64,000 nt of DNA from Enhygromyxa salina. GTDB lineage: Bacteria > Myxococcota_A > Polyangia > Nannocystales > Nannocystaceae. Made by a program: the position numbers and the translations under genes. The stretch spans positions 1 through 64,000 of the forward strand of contig NZ_JMCC02000041.1 of NCBI RefSeq assembly GCF_000737335.2, written 5' to 3'. Shown here in pieces: positions 17,816 to 26,749 of this stretch; the stretch's first letter is position 1; each line of letters starts with the position of its first letter. The notes beneath the pieces are model-generated. The model was not told where the DNA came from. It searched no databases and saw only the letters and a program-made list of their open reading frames with translations.

Positions 17816-20089
17816 TCAGGGCAAGTCGCGGACCCTGGTCACGCGGTTGCGGCCGTGCTCTTTGCAGTAATACAGCGCCTGGTCGGCCTTCTCGATCAGC
17901 TCGTGCCGATCCAGCCCGTCGCCGGGGAACTCGGCCACGCCCAGCGACAAGGTGATCGAGAAGCTGCCGTTGTCCGAGGTGATCGACTGGGCCGCGATCT
18001 CCTCGCGGAGCCGATTGGCGAACACGGCCGCGCCCTCGCCGTCGGTGTCGGGCAGCACCAGCACGAATTCTTCGCCGCCGTAGCGGGCCACGATGTCGAC
18101 CTTGCGCGCGTGCTGGGTGAAGATCGCCGCGACCCGCTTGAGCACCGCGTCGCCGACCGGGTGCCCGTAGGTGTCGTTGACGCTCTTGAAGTGATCGATG
18201 TCCGTGAGGATGATCGAGAACTTCTGCCCGGTCCGCTCGGCGAGCGCGTGAAGGTGCTCGAGCCGCTCTTGAAACGCGCGGTGGTTGGTCAGCCCGGTCA
18301 GGCCGTCCGTCGTCGCCCGCTCCTCCATCGACTCGTACATCCGGGCGTTCTGCAGGCTGACGCCAACCTGGTGCGAGATCACCCGCAGCATCTCGCGGGC
18401 CGCTGGCGGGTAGGCCTTGGCCCGCGAGCTCACCAGCGTGACCGTGCCAAGCACTTGCTCACCGCGGACCAGCGGCAGCACCAGCACGCTGCGGGCCTTG
18501 TCCAGCTTGGTCCCGGGATCGAACACCGCGACCGAGGTGTCCGCGTACTCGCCGTTGGCCGGCATGTGGTGGCGGTTCTTGATCGCCATCGAGACCAGCG
18601 CGACGCCGTCACGGAAGCGCTTGGCCTCGAGCGAGCTCGCCAGCGCGCGCCAGTGCTCGAGCTCCCGCTCGCTCAACCCCTGCTGATCCAGCTGCGCGTT
18701 GCAGCGGACCGCGATCACCTCGTGGACACCTGCGCCCGCGTCGTGACGGGTGATCACCGCGAGCTCGTAGGGCGCCATCGCCCCGAGCGCGGCGAAGGTC
18801 TTGGCGTACACGTCTTCGAGGGTCAGCGCCTGATTGAGCAGCTCGCTGGCCCGGTAGAACTGCTCTTGCTCGTACTTGCCCCGCTCGACCGCCGCGAACG
18901 CCCGCTCCTGCTCGATGATCCGCAGGCACTGGCTGCCGGCCTTGATCAGCGCCTCTTGCTCGAGATCGCTAAACGGGCGGTTGTCGATCCGGTCGGCGCA
19001 CAAGAACCCGCGCACGACCTTGCCGTCGGTCAGCGGCACCGCGCACAGATCCGTGACCGGCTCGGGCCCTTGGTAGTAGGGCGGCAGCCGACGCCCGCCG
19101 AGCGACTTGAGGCGCAGCGGCTTGGGATCCCGCAGCACCGCCGCGAGCACCCCGGGCGACTCGATCGTGGGGGTGTCGATCACCATCTCCGAAGCCGTCG
19201 CCATCTCCTTGATCACCAGCCGCGGGGTCTTGCGCGAGTCAACGCGCTCGCCCGGCTTGCGCTCCTCGTCGTCGGCCTCGACCCACAACAGCGCCGCGGT
19301 GTGCAGCTCGAGCGAGACGCTCAGCAGATCGATCGTGAAGAACAGCTGCTCGTGGATCGCCTGGACGGCCCCCTGCCCCATGCGCAGCTCTTCTTCTTCA
19401 CGGCTGCGGACCGCCCGGCTCGCAAGCGGCAGCTGCGACGCGATCAGGCGAAAGTCGCGGGCCTCTTGCCGAACCCGCGCCAGCTCGGCGCTGACCGACT
19501 CCGCGTGCTGGCCTCGCAGCCGTCGCGCGAGGCTGGTCAGGACCAGCAAGTTGCCGGCCGCGAAGAACAGCAGATAGGTCAGGTGCATCGCAACGATGCC
19601 CCAGTGGCCTTCCAGCCCGGCGCGGCCGCTCGCGTAGCCAACCAGGATCTCGAGCACGCAGGTCGCCGCCAGCCAGATCCCCGCGATCCAGCGCTGCTTG
19701 TTGACGATCAACAAGAACGAGACCAGCGCGTAGACCAGCGGATACAAGAAGCTCCCGAGCCCGCCGGTTGCGACGATCAGGATGTAGACCCCGGTCACCA
19801 GCAACAGGCCCAGCTCGATCTCGTGGGCCGCGTCCACGCTCAGCGTGGCGCCGGCCCGACGCCGCCCCCCCTCACCTGCGACCGGCCCGAGCTCACGCAT
19901 GACCGCCCGGCCAAGCGTGGCCGCGTAGACCGCCAGCCCCGTCAGCACCAGCAGCTCGCCCGACCACAGACGGGTCGCCGAGAACTGGCCCATCGCCATC
20001 AGGTAGGCGAAGGCCACCACGACGATCAAACCCCACCACTCGATCGCCTGGCGGCGAGCCCGAAAGAACGTGCGCGCGAGTACGGTCAT
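17816..20089 (-). CDS. Membrane-bound GAF-GGDEF diguanylate cyclase
   Basis: This 757-residue protein has six or so hydrophobic helices in the first ~190 residues, then a coiled segment. Two GAF-like domains follow (about 230-400 and 410-585). The C-terminal GGDEF domain has the active-site motif GGEEF (about 670-674) and an RxxD inhibitory site (RKVD, about 660) at the expected distance. It should convert two GTP to cyclic di-GMP and be feedback inhibited. The DHFKSVNDTYGH motif is intact. Its ATG overlaps the ftsB stop by four bases (ATGA), indicating translational coupling. Confidence 0.93.
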   Translation of the reverse strand: MTVLARTFFRARRQAIEWWGLIVVVAFAYLMAMGQFSATRLWSGELLVLTGLAVYAATLGRAVMRELGPVAGEGGRRRAGATLSVDAAHEIELGLLLVTGVYILIVATGGLGSFLYPLVYALVSFLLIVNKQRWIAGIWLAATCVLEILVGYASGRAGLEGHWGIVAMHLTYLLFFAAGNLLVLTSLARRLRGQHAESVSAELARVRQEARDFRLIASQLPLASRAVRSREEEELRMGQGAVQAIHEQLFFTIDLLSVSLELHTAALLWVEADDEERKPGERVDSRKTPRLVIKEMATASEMVIDTPTIESPGVLAAVLRDPKPLRLKSLGGRRLPPYYQGPEPVTDLCAVPLTDGKVVRGFLCADRIDNRPFSDLEQEALIKAGSQCLRIIEQERAFAAVERGKYEQEQFYRASELLNQALTLEDVYAKTFAALGAMAPYELAVITRHDAGAGVHEVIAVRCNAQLDQQGLSERELEHWRALASSLEAKRFRDGVALVSMAIKNRHHMPANGEYADTSVAVFDPGTKLDKARSVLVLPLVRGEQVLGTVTLVSSRAKAYPPAAREMLRVISHQVGVSLQNARMYESMEERATTDGLTGLTNHRAFQERLEHLHALAERTGQKFSIILTDIDHFKSVNDTYGHPVGDAVLKRVAAIFTQHARKVDIVARYGGEEFVLVLPDTDGEGAAVFANRLREEIAAQSITSDNGSFSITLSLGVAEFPGDGLDRHELIEKADQALYYCKEHGRNRVTRVRDLP

Positions 20090-20430
20090 CGCTGAGCTCC
20101 GGTTCCCCGCGTGCGCGGGGCTTGCGGGCGGTGCAGCTCGAACACGAGCTCGCCCGGCTTAATCATGTTGAGGTCCTCGCGAGCGATGCGCGCGAGCTCC
20201 CGGTCCACGCGCTCATGCGAGCTGGGGTCGTCGGGGTCGCGGTGCAGCGCGTCGACTTCGGCGTCGAGCAGGCGAATCTCGTCGCGCAGCCGCGAGTTGC
20301 TCTCGACCAAGCCGTCGCGCTCGGCCCGGACCCGCGCGAGATCCTCGGCCCCGAGGTGCTCGTAGTTGGGCAGGAACGCCAGCGCGGCGGTGATGAACAA
20401 GGCCAGCAGGATGCGATTGAGCCAGGTCAT
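20086..20430 (-). CDS. ftsB: FtsB/DivIC-type septum formation initiator
   Basis: This 114-residue protein has an N-terminal membrane helix (about 7-23). A coiled coil follows (about 32-70, ARVRAERDGLVESNSRLRDEIRLLD), then the FtsB-like tail IAREDLNMIKPGELVFEL. FtsB/DivIC bridges FtsL and FtsQ in the divisome. Length and domain order fit the family. It is the first gene of a two-gene unit with the diguanylate cyclase and is divergent from the aldolase/dehydrogenase gene (111 bp between starts). Coupling of ftsB to a cyclic-di-GMP enzyme is notable. Confidence 0.85.
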   Translation of the reverse strand: MTWLNRILLALFITAALAFLPNYEHLGAEDLARVRAERDGLVESNSRLRDEIRLLDAEVDALHRDPDDPSSHERVDRELARIAREDLNMIKPGELVFELHRPQAPRTRGTGAQR

Positions 20431-20541
20431 CGGCGTCGGTGCTCGCAAGGTACGGATCCGGCCCCTCGCCCGCAAAAAATCGGTCCGCTCACGCACCCGA
20501 CCCCTGCGCGCTTGCACAGGGCGCGGTACAACCGTCGCCGC

Positions 20542-22581
20542 ATGCAGAGCCGCTGGTCGGATCAAGACGCGCGCACGTACATCGAGCGCTACGCCAACGC
20601 CCCCCACGCCAACGAGGACCTCGCCCTGCGCGTGTACAGCTCGCGCCTGATCGGGCGGGAGCCCAGCTTGGTCCTGCACGGCGGCGGCAACACCTCGGTC
20701 AAGACCCAGCTCGTCGACGACACGGGCGAGCTCGTTGACGTGCTGTGCGTCAAGGGCAGCGGCTGGGATCTTGGCGACATCGAGCCCGCCGGGTTGCCGG
20801 CCGTGCGGCTTGACACGCTGACGGGTCTGCGCGCGCTCGAGGCCATGAGCGACGAGGACATGGTCAACGCCCAGCGGACCCGCCTGCTCGACGCCAGCGC
20901 GCCGAACCCCTCGGTCGAGACCCTGCTGCACGCGTTCTTGCCGGCCAAGTTCATTGACCACTCCCACGCCGACGCGATCCTGGCCTGCGTGGACCAGCCC
21001 GAGGCCGCGCGGATCTGTGCGTCCTTGTTTGGTGATCGCCTGGCGCTGGTGCCTTATGTGATGCCTGGGTTCGCGCTGGCCAAGCTCGCGGCCGAGGTCG
21101 CCGAAGCCAACCCCAAGGCCGAGGGGCTGTTGTTGCTGCAGCACGGCCTGTTCACCTGGGGGGCGAGCGCGCGCGAGTCCTACGAGCGCCACGTGTGGGC
21201 GGTCGACGCCGCTCAGCGCTACGCCGGATCGTGGCAGCAAGCGCAGGATCCTTCCGCCAGCGCGGCGCCCAGCGTCGAGCCTTCGCGGTTTTACCCCGAG
21301 CTGCGCGGCCGGCTTGGCGAGGGGCAGCGGCGCTACTACTTCGACATGCGCAGCAGCGACGCGATCCGGCGCTTCGTCGATCGTGAGGATCTCGCCGCGG
21401 TCTCGCAGCGCGGGCCGGTCACGCCTGACCATGTGATCCGAACCAAGGCCTCGCCGCTGCTGCTCGACCTTCGCGGGCGCCAAGCCGGCGAAGGCGACGT
21501 CGCCGAGATCGAGCGGGCGCTGTCCGAGTTTCGCGGCGCGTACCAGGCCTACGTCGCGCGTCAGGCCCAGGCCCGGCCCCACCGAAGCATCAAGGCGCTC
21601 GACCCGGATCCGCGGGTGATCTTGGCCCCGGGGGCGGGCGTGATGATCGGCGTGGGCAGCTCGCCCAAGGCCGCGCGGGTCGCTGCGGATCTGTACGAGC
21701 ACACGATCGACGTGATCGAGGCCGCCGAGGCGATCGGCAGCTATCAAGCGCTGCCCGAGACGGATCTGTTTGACATGGAGTACTGGTCGCTCGAGCAAGC
21801 CAAGCTTGGCAAGAGCCAGCCGCGCGCGCTCGATGGCCACATCGTGCTGGTGTCGGGGGCGGCCCGGGGGATCGGCGAGGCCACCGCCCGCGCCTTCGCT
21901 CGCGCTGGCGCCTCGCTCTATTTGATCGATCGTGACGCCGAGGCCCTCGCCGCCGTCGCCAGCTCGCTGGGTGCGGCCAGCGAGATCGTCGACGTCAGCG
22001 ACGAGCAAGCCCTGCGCCGCAGCGTACAAAACTGCGCGCTGACCTACGGCGGCCTCGACGGGGTCGTGTCAAACGCTGGCTACGCCCCGCAGTCACCGAT
22101 CGCCAGCTGCTCGACCAAGCTGTTGCAGGCCAGCTTTGCCGTCAATTTTTTCGCCCATCAATGGCTTGCCAGCGAGGCCTTTAGCGTGTTCGAGCGCCAG
22201 GGCATGGGCGGCTTCTTGCTGTTCAACGCCTCCAAGGCCGCGTTCAACCCCGGTCCATTGTTTGGCCCCTACGCCCTGCCCAAAGCCGCGCTGGTGGCCC
22301 TGACCAAGCAATACGCGCTCGAGGGCGGCCCGCTTGGGGTCCGCGCCAACGCTGTCAACGCAGATCGGATTCGGACCGGCCTGATGTCCAGCGAAGACGT
22401 GCAGCGCCGCGCCGCCGCCCGCGGGCTCGAGGTCGACGCCTACTTCAAGTCGAACCTGCTCGCGCGCGAGGTCACCTCTGACGACGTCGCCGCGGCGTTC
22501 CTGCACCTCGCCCTGGCGCAGAGCACAACCGGCTGCGTGCTCACGGTTGACGGTGGCAACATCGCCGCGAGCCCGCGCTGA
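20542..22581 (+). CDS. Bifunctional class II aldolase / short-chain dehydrogenase
   Basis: This 679-residue fusion has an N-terminal class II aldolase/adducin domain (about 1-400). It carries LVLHGGGNTSVK, the metal-binding HSHAD segment and LLQHGLFTWG. A C-terminal SDR domain (about 430-679) has the nucleotide-binding VSGAARGIGE, SNAGYA and the catalytic YALPK (Tyr577, Lys581). The arrangement matches rhamnulose-1-phosphate aldolase/lactaldehyde dehydrogenase-like fusions, although no other rhamnose genes are nearby. The amidohydrolase gene follows after 21 bases on the same strand. Confidence 0.9.
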   Translation: MQSRWSDQDARTYIERYANAPHANEDLALRVYSSRLIGREPSLVLHGGGNTSVKTQLVDDTGELVDVLCVKGSGWDLGDIEPAGLPAVRLDTLTGLRALEAMSDEDMVNAQRTRLLDASAPNPSVETLLHAFLPAKFIDHSHADAILACVDQPEAARICASLFGDRLALVPYVMPGFALAKLAAEVAEANPKAEGLLLLQHGLFTWGASARESYERHVWAVDAAQRYAGSWQQAQDPSASAAPSVEPSRFYPELRGRLGEGQRRYYFDMRSSDAIRRFVDREDLAAVSQRGPVTPDHVIRTKASPLLLDLRGRQAGEGDVAEIERALSEFRGAYQAYVARQAQARPHRSIKALDPDPRVILAPGAGVMIGVGSSPKAARVAADLYEHTIDVIEAAEAIGSYQALPETDLFDMEYWSLEQAKLGKSQPRALDGHIVLVSGAARGIGEATARAFARAGASLYLIDRDAEALAAVASSLGAASEIVDVSDEQALRRSVQNCALTYGGLDGVVSNAGYAPQSPIASCSTKLLQASFAVNFFAHQWLASEAFSVFERQGMGGFLLFNASKAAFNPGPLFGPYALPKAALVALTKQYALEGGPLGVRANAVNADRIRTGLMSSEDVQRRAAARGLEVDAYFKSNLLAREVTSDDVAAAFLHLALAQSTTGCVLTVDGGNIAASPR

Positions 22582-22602
22582 GCTTTCTCGAAGGGTCCCA
22601 CC

Positions 22603-23415
22603 ATGATCATCGACGCCTGGATTCAGCACCCAACCCCCGCGTTCATGCGGGACCCAATGTTTGCCTCGTTGCTGCGCTGGATGGGCGTGAAGACGGTCCC
22701 CGATGAGATCCCGATCGAGTTCACGATCGCCGCGCTCGATGCCGCGAAGGTCGATCGTGCCCTCGTCAGCGCGTGGTACGGCCCCACCGGTCCTCTGCTC
22801 AGCAACGACGAGGTCGCCGCGATCACCCGCGCGCACCCCGAGCGGTTCGTGGGCGTGGGATCGGTGGATCTACGCCGCCCGATCGCCGCCGTGGACGAGG
22901 TCCGGCGCTGCGTGGAGGAGCTCGGGTTCAAGGCGATCCGCCTGCTGCCGTGGCTGTGGGAGCTGGCCCCCGACAATCGCCTGTACTACCCGATCTACGC
23001 GGCCTGCGTCGCCCATGGCGTGCCGTTTTGCACGCAGGTTGGCCACACCGGGCCCATGCGGGGATCCGAGTATGGCCGGCCGATCCCGCACATTGACAAT
23101 GTCGCGCTCGACTTTCCGGAGCTGACGATCGTGGGCGGTCACGTTGGGTATCCGTGGACCGACGAGATGATCGCGCTTGCGACCAAATACCCGAACGTGT
23201 TCATTGATACGAGCGCCTACAAGCCGTCGCGGTTGCCCGCGCAGTTTGTTGAATACATGCGCAAGCACGGCCGCAAGAAGGTGCTGTTTGGCTCGAATTG
23301 GCCGATGATCGCGCCCGCGCAGTGTGTCGCGCAGATCGATGACCTCGGCCTCGACGATGAGGCGCGCGCGCTGTACTTGCACGGCAACGCCCAGCGGGTG
23401 TTTGGGCTGAGTTAG
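22603..23415 (+). CDS. Amidohydrolase 2 (PF04909-type) family protein
   Basis: This 270-residue protein fits the amidohydrolase-2 TIM-barrel family: an MIIDAWIQHP opening, GFKAIRLLPW, a GHTGP histidine, GGHVGYPW and the terminal barrel motif FGSNWPM. The first metal-ligand motif is reduced (the usual HxH is not present in the opening strand), as in a subset of this family. It acts in the cytoplasm on an unknown carboxylic or cyclic substrate. It lies in a same-strand run with the aldolase/dehydrogenase and WD40 genes. Confidence 0.85.
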   Translation: MIIDAWIQHPTPAFMRDPMFASLLRWMGVKTVPDEIPIEFTIAALDAAKVDRALVSAWYGPTGPLLSNDEVAAITRAHPERFVGVGSVDLRRPIAAVDEVRRCVEELGFKAIRLLPWLWELAPDNRLYYPIYAACVAHGVPFCTQVGHTGPMRGSEYGRPIPHIDNVALDFPELTIVGGHVGYPWTDEMIALATKYPNVFIDTSAYKPSRLPAQFVEYMRKHGRKKVLFGSNWPMIAPAQCVAQIDDLGLDDEARALYLHGNAQRVFGLS

Positions 23416-23417
23416 CG

Positions 23418-26182
23418 ATGGACCCTCTCGCGGCGGCGACCAAGGCGCTCAGCGGTGATCCTGATCCTGTTGCCGCCCTCGATTACTTGATCCTGGCGTG
23501 GCGACAGCACCACCGCTGGCCCGCGCTCGCCGAGCTGGTCGAGGCGCTCAGCGCCAAGCTCACGGCCTCGCTCACCCCGATTGACCCCAGCTTGGGCGAC
23601 GCCGACTACCACGCCGCGTGGATGGCCAAGGCCACCGGCGCGGCCAGCTTCGAGCTGGAGTTGCTGCTGCCCGGGATGTTTCGGGGCCGCTTGGCAAGCG
23701 CATCAAGGCCCGGTTCGAGCTGCTCTCGCGCTTCGCCGACGACCCGCGCTTGCACACCGCGTTTGGGCGGATGATCACCGAGCCCCCGGTGATGGCGGCC
23801 TCGAACTTTGGGATCTGGTCGCGGATGTTCATCATGCTCAAGGCCGCGCCAGATGTTCGGCTGCGGCCCGTGCTCGAGCGGCGGCTCGAGCGGCTGGGTG
23901 GCGGCTCGCAGTTTTGGCCGATGCTCAACGGTCGCTGCCTCGCGCTGTTGAAGCGGCTGCCCGAGCGCCTGCCTGCGCCCAGTGACGACCAGCGCCAGCA
24001 GATCGCCGCGCTGCGTGATTGTATTACCGAGCTCGCCGCGCCCACGACCGGGGTCGCGCCGCGGGCTGGCGACGCCCGCCAGGACGCGCTCACGGCCGAG
24101 CTGCTTGCCCGTGTCTACGCCGAGCCAGACGTGATCGAGCACCGCATGGTCTGGGCCGACGCGCTGATCTCTGCTGGTGATCCCCGCGGCGAGTTCGTGC
24201 AATTGCAGCTCGCGCGCGACGTCGCCGATCCACCCAGCAAGCGCGAGCGGCAGCTGCTGGATCAGCACGGCCTCACCTGGCTCGGCCCATTGGCCGCCGT
24301 GATCGAGCGCAAGACGGTCCGCTACGAGCACGGCTTTGTCTGCCGCGCGGAGGTCTTGTTCGACTCCGAGACCGAGCGGGCCGCGATCAGTGATCCCGCG
24401 TGGGCGACCGTGCGCGAGCTCGACTGTGATGACGTCGAGCTGCTGACGCACCCCAACCTGCGAGCGCTGCGGCGCGCGGGTGGGTTTGGGTTCGCGCAGC
24501 TGCGCCAGCTCTGCGACCACGACGGCGCGCCGTCTGGCCTGCGCTCGCTTGGCCCGATCTTTGTGGATCAGCTGCCGCCCTTCGAGATCGATCACTTGCG
24601 CGCCGCTCGGGCCCCGTGGCTCGCGAACGTGAGCGAGGTGTGGCTGCACCTCGATGACCACGGCCTCTCGCGCCACCCCAACGCGTACACGTGGTTGTTC
24701 GAGACCCCGCTTGGCCAGCGCCTGACCTGCTTTCGGCTGTCGGGGTTTCCATTGAACCGTGACCACGAGAGCCACGCTGACGCGACCGTGTGGCTGCAGG
24801 CGATGCGCTCGTGGCCGCAGCTCGAGCGCGTGCGACTCGACGTGTTTAGCGTCTCGCTGGAATTCGTCCGCGAAGGCGCGCGCACCAAGCTGCGCGTGCG
24901 CAGTGAAGATGGCCGCAAGCCGAGCGACTACCGAATTGCCGACGTGTGCGCGCTGCTTGGTGAGATCGGCGCGCAGTTTGATGCGATCGAGTTCGTCAGC
25001 CACGCCCCCGATCCGCTGGCACGCGAGACGCTGACGAACTTGGCAAAGGCCGCGGGCTTTGGCGAATATGACCATGTCCACGCGCCCGACCTCGACCCTG
25101 GCGTTGGGTATGCCAATTGGCGTATGCGACGCGGTCTCGTTGTACGTCAGCAGCGCTCCGCCAGGCGTTTGGTGCGAAGTCGCAAGCAGGCCAACGCTCC
25201 CGTGCCGCGCCGCGTGCAGACCCGGGCGATCTATCAGCCGGTTGAGTCCACGCCGTGGTTCGGCTTTCGAGACGGGATTGACGGCGCGCGACTGCGTGAG
25301 GGCAAGTGGATCGAATACTCGATCGACGGGCGCGAGCTGTGGGTGCTTGGCGACTGCGTGACCGGGTTGTCGGCGGGGGATCTGCAGCCGCGCTGGCGGC
25401 TGGCGGAGCAGCGCGGCGCCTACGTGACCAGCGTGGCGCTGGATCGAGCGCGGGCGCGGCTGTGGATCGGCTCTGGCAATGGGCTGACGGTGTTGTGGGA
25501 TCTCGAGTCCCGCCACACGCTCGCGCGGGCCCGCTTTCATCGCTCGGTTGTCTCGGCTGTGGCGACGGTGCCCGGGCGCGACCTGCTGATCAGCGGTGAT
25601 CACGACGGCAAGCTGCACGCGTGGGCCTACACGCCCAGCGACGACGGGCAGGCTGCGGTCATGATCCCGCGCGCGAGCGCTTCCTTGGAGCACGGCGCGA
25701 CGGCGATCGACGTGGATCCTGGCGGTGACACCCTGGCGCTCAGGGGCCGGTCTGGGCAGATCTCGCTGCGCGCGGTTGACGAGCTTGGGCGCTGCCGGGT
25801 GATCGGGGACGTTGGCCATGGGAGCGCCGTGCTGCGCTGGGCGCCCGAGGGTGATCACCTCGTCGCCGCGGGGGCCGACGGGGGGCTGGTGATCTGGGAT
25901 GCCGATGGGACTGAGCTCACTCGGGTGGGGCTGCACGCGGGGATGATCCGCTCGCTGTGCTGGACACCCGATGGGCGCGCGCTGGTCACCGCGGGTGACT
26001 GCGTGCGGGTGAGCGACCGCGAGACGGGGGCTGAGCTGCTGCGGATCGACCCTGGACCGGCGCGGATCAGCGGGCTGGCCGTGTCGCCGGATGGGCAGGT
26101 GCTGGCCGTGAGCGCGTTCGGGCGCGTGAGCTGCTGGTCGCTGGCGGATGGGCGGGCGCTTGGGGGGTTTTCGGGTGCGTGA
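23418..26182 (+). pseudogene. TIGR02996/WD40 repeat protein, split by a frameshift
   Basis: An ATG at 23418, two bases after the amidohydrolase stop, opens a frame whose first ~92 residues (HRWPALAELVEALSAKL, ADYHAAWMAKATG) fit the N-terminus of myxobacterial TIGR02996-type proteins. The continuation is in the next frame from about 23690 onward (GKRIKARFELLSRFADDPR). One base is missing near TTGGCAAGCG at 23691-23700. Downstream come a TIGR02996 domain (VIEHRMVWADALISAGDPRGEFVQLQ), a leucine-rich-repeat-like middle and a C-terminal WD40 propeller. This may be a true frameshift or a sequencing error in a G run. Without it the product would be about 920 residues and cytoplasmic, with a probable scaffold role. 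Confidence 0.75.
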
Positions 26183-26278
26183 GGGGCGGATCGCGGAGCG
26201 ACGCGGGGGTCTTGACGGTCGGCGAGAGCCGGGCTATGCACCCGCTCCCGGCTCGCACGTGTGTGGGGCGGGGATCCC

Positions 26279-26351
26279 GGGGGCATAGCTCAGTTGGGAG
26301 AGCATCGCACTGGCAGTGCGAAGGTCAAGGGTTCGAGTCCCTTTGCCTCCA
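26279..26351 (+). tRNA. tRNA-Ala (anticodon GGC)
   Basis: A 73-nt cloverleaf is readable. The acceptor stem is GGGGGCA/TGCCTCC with one G-T pair, the D arm is GCTCAGTTGGGAGAGC, and the anticodon stem TCGCA/TGCGA encloses CTGGCAG (anticodon GGC). The T arm is AGGG-TTCGAGT-CCCT. The discriminator base is A. CCA is not encoded (TCGA follows). Confidence 0.95.
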
Positions 26352-26359
26352 TCGAAGAC

Positions 26360-26390
26360 GGGCAGCTGGAAGTTTCTGGCTGCCTGTTTT
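26360..26390 (+). terminator. Intrinsic terminator after tRNA-Ala
   Basis: The stem GGGCAGC (26360-26366) pairs with GCTGCCT (26379-26385) across a 12-nt loop and is followed by GTTTTC. It lies nine bases after the tRNA 3' end. Confidence 0.7.
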
Positions 26391-26749
26391 CAATTTGGAG
26401 GAGTGGGCGATGGCTCGACTTCGAGCGCCACCTAGTCGTTCGGTTCGCGAGCACTCGCGGATCCCCAGGGGCCTCGGCTTCAGGAGCGACACCGAGCTCA
26501 AGCTTGAGATGTGCCAGAGCTTCTCGTTTGCCGTCCGGCTACAGGCCTCCTTCTGTGCTGATGCAGAAGTGGTCGCTGCCTCTACGCTCACTTGCGACTC
26601 CCGGGGTCCCCTCGCGTGCACGTGAGGGGGGCGTTGCCACGGGCCTGGGAAGGTCGAAACAATCGAAAACCGCTGAGTTGAAGCTCTGGTGGCGACAGCC
26701 TTCGAAGCGGACGCTTGACTGGACCAGGCGGCGCGCGGACACTTATCCA
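26391..26749. other. Intergenic region after tRNA
   Basis: I see no convincing gene in these ~360 bases. It presumably contains the promoter of the lipoprotein gene starting at 26750. Base composition appears somewhat more AT-rich than upstream. Confidence 0.4.

Noticed and set aside
17855..20095. Long plus-strand frame opposite the diguanylate cyclase
   Set aside because: It mirrors a clear GAF-GGDEF gene on the other strand. Its composition is Arg/His/Asp-rich without motifs, a typical shadow in GC-rich DNA.
23606..25936. 776-codon minus-strand frame opposite the TIGR02996/WD40 gene
   Set aside because: The plus strand carries recognisable TIGR02996 and WD40 motifs. The antisense product has no motif and no ribosome-binding site.
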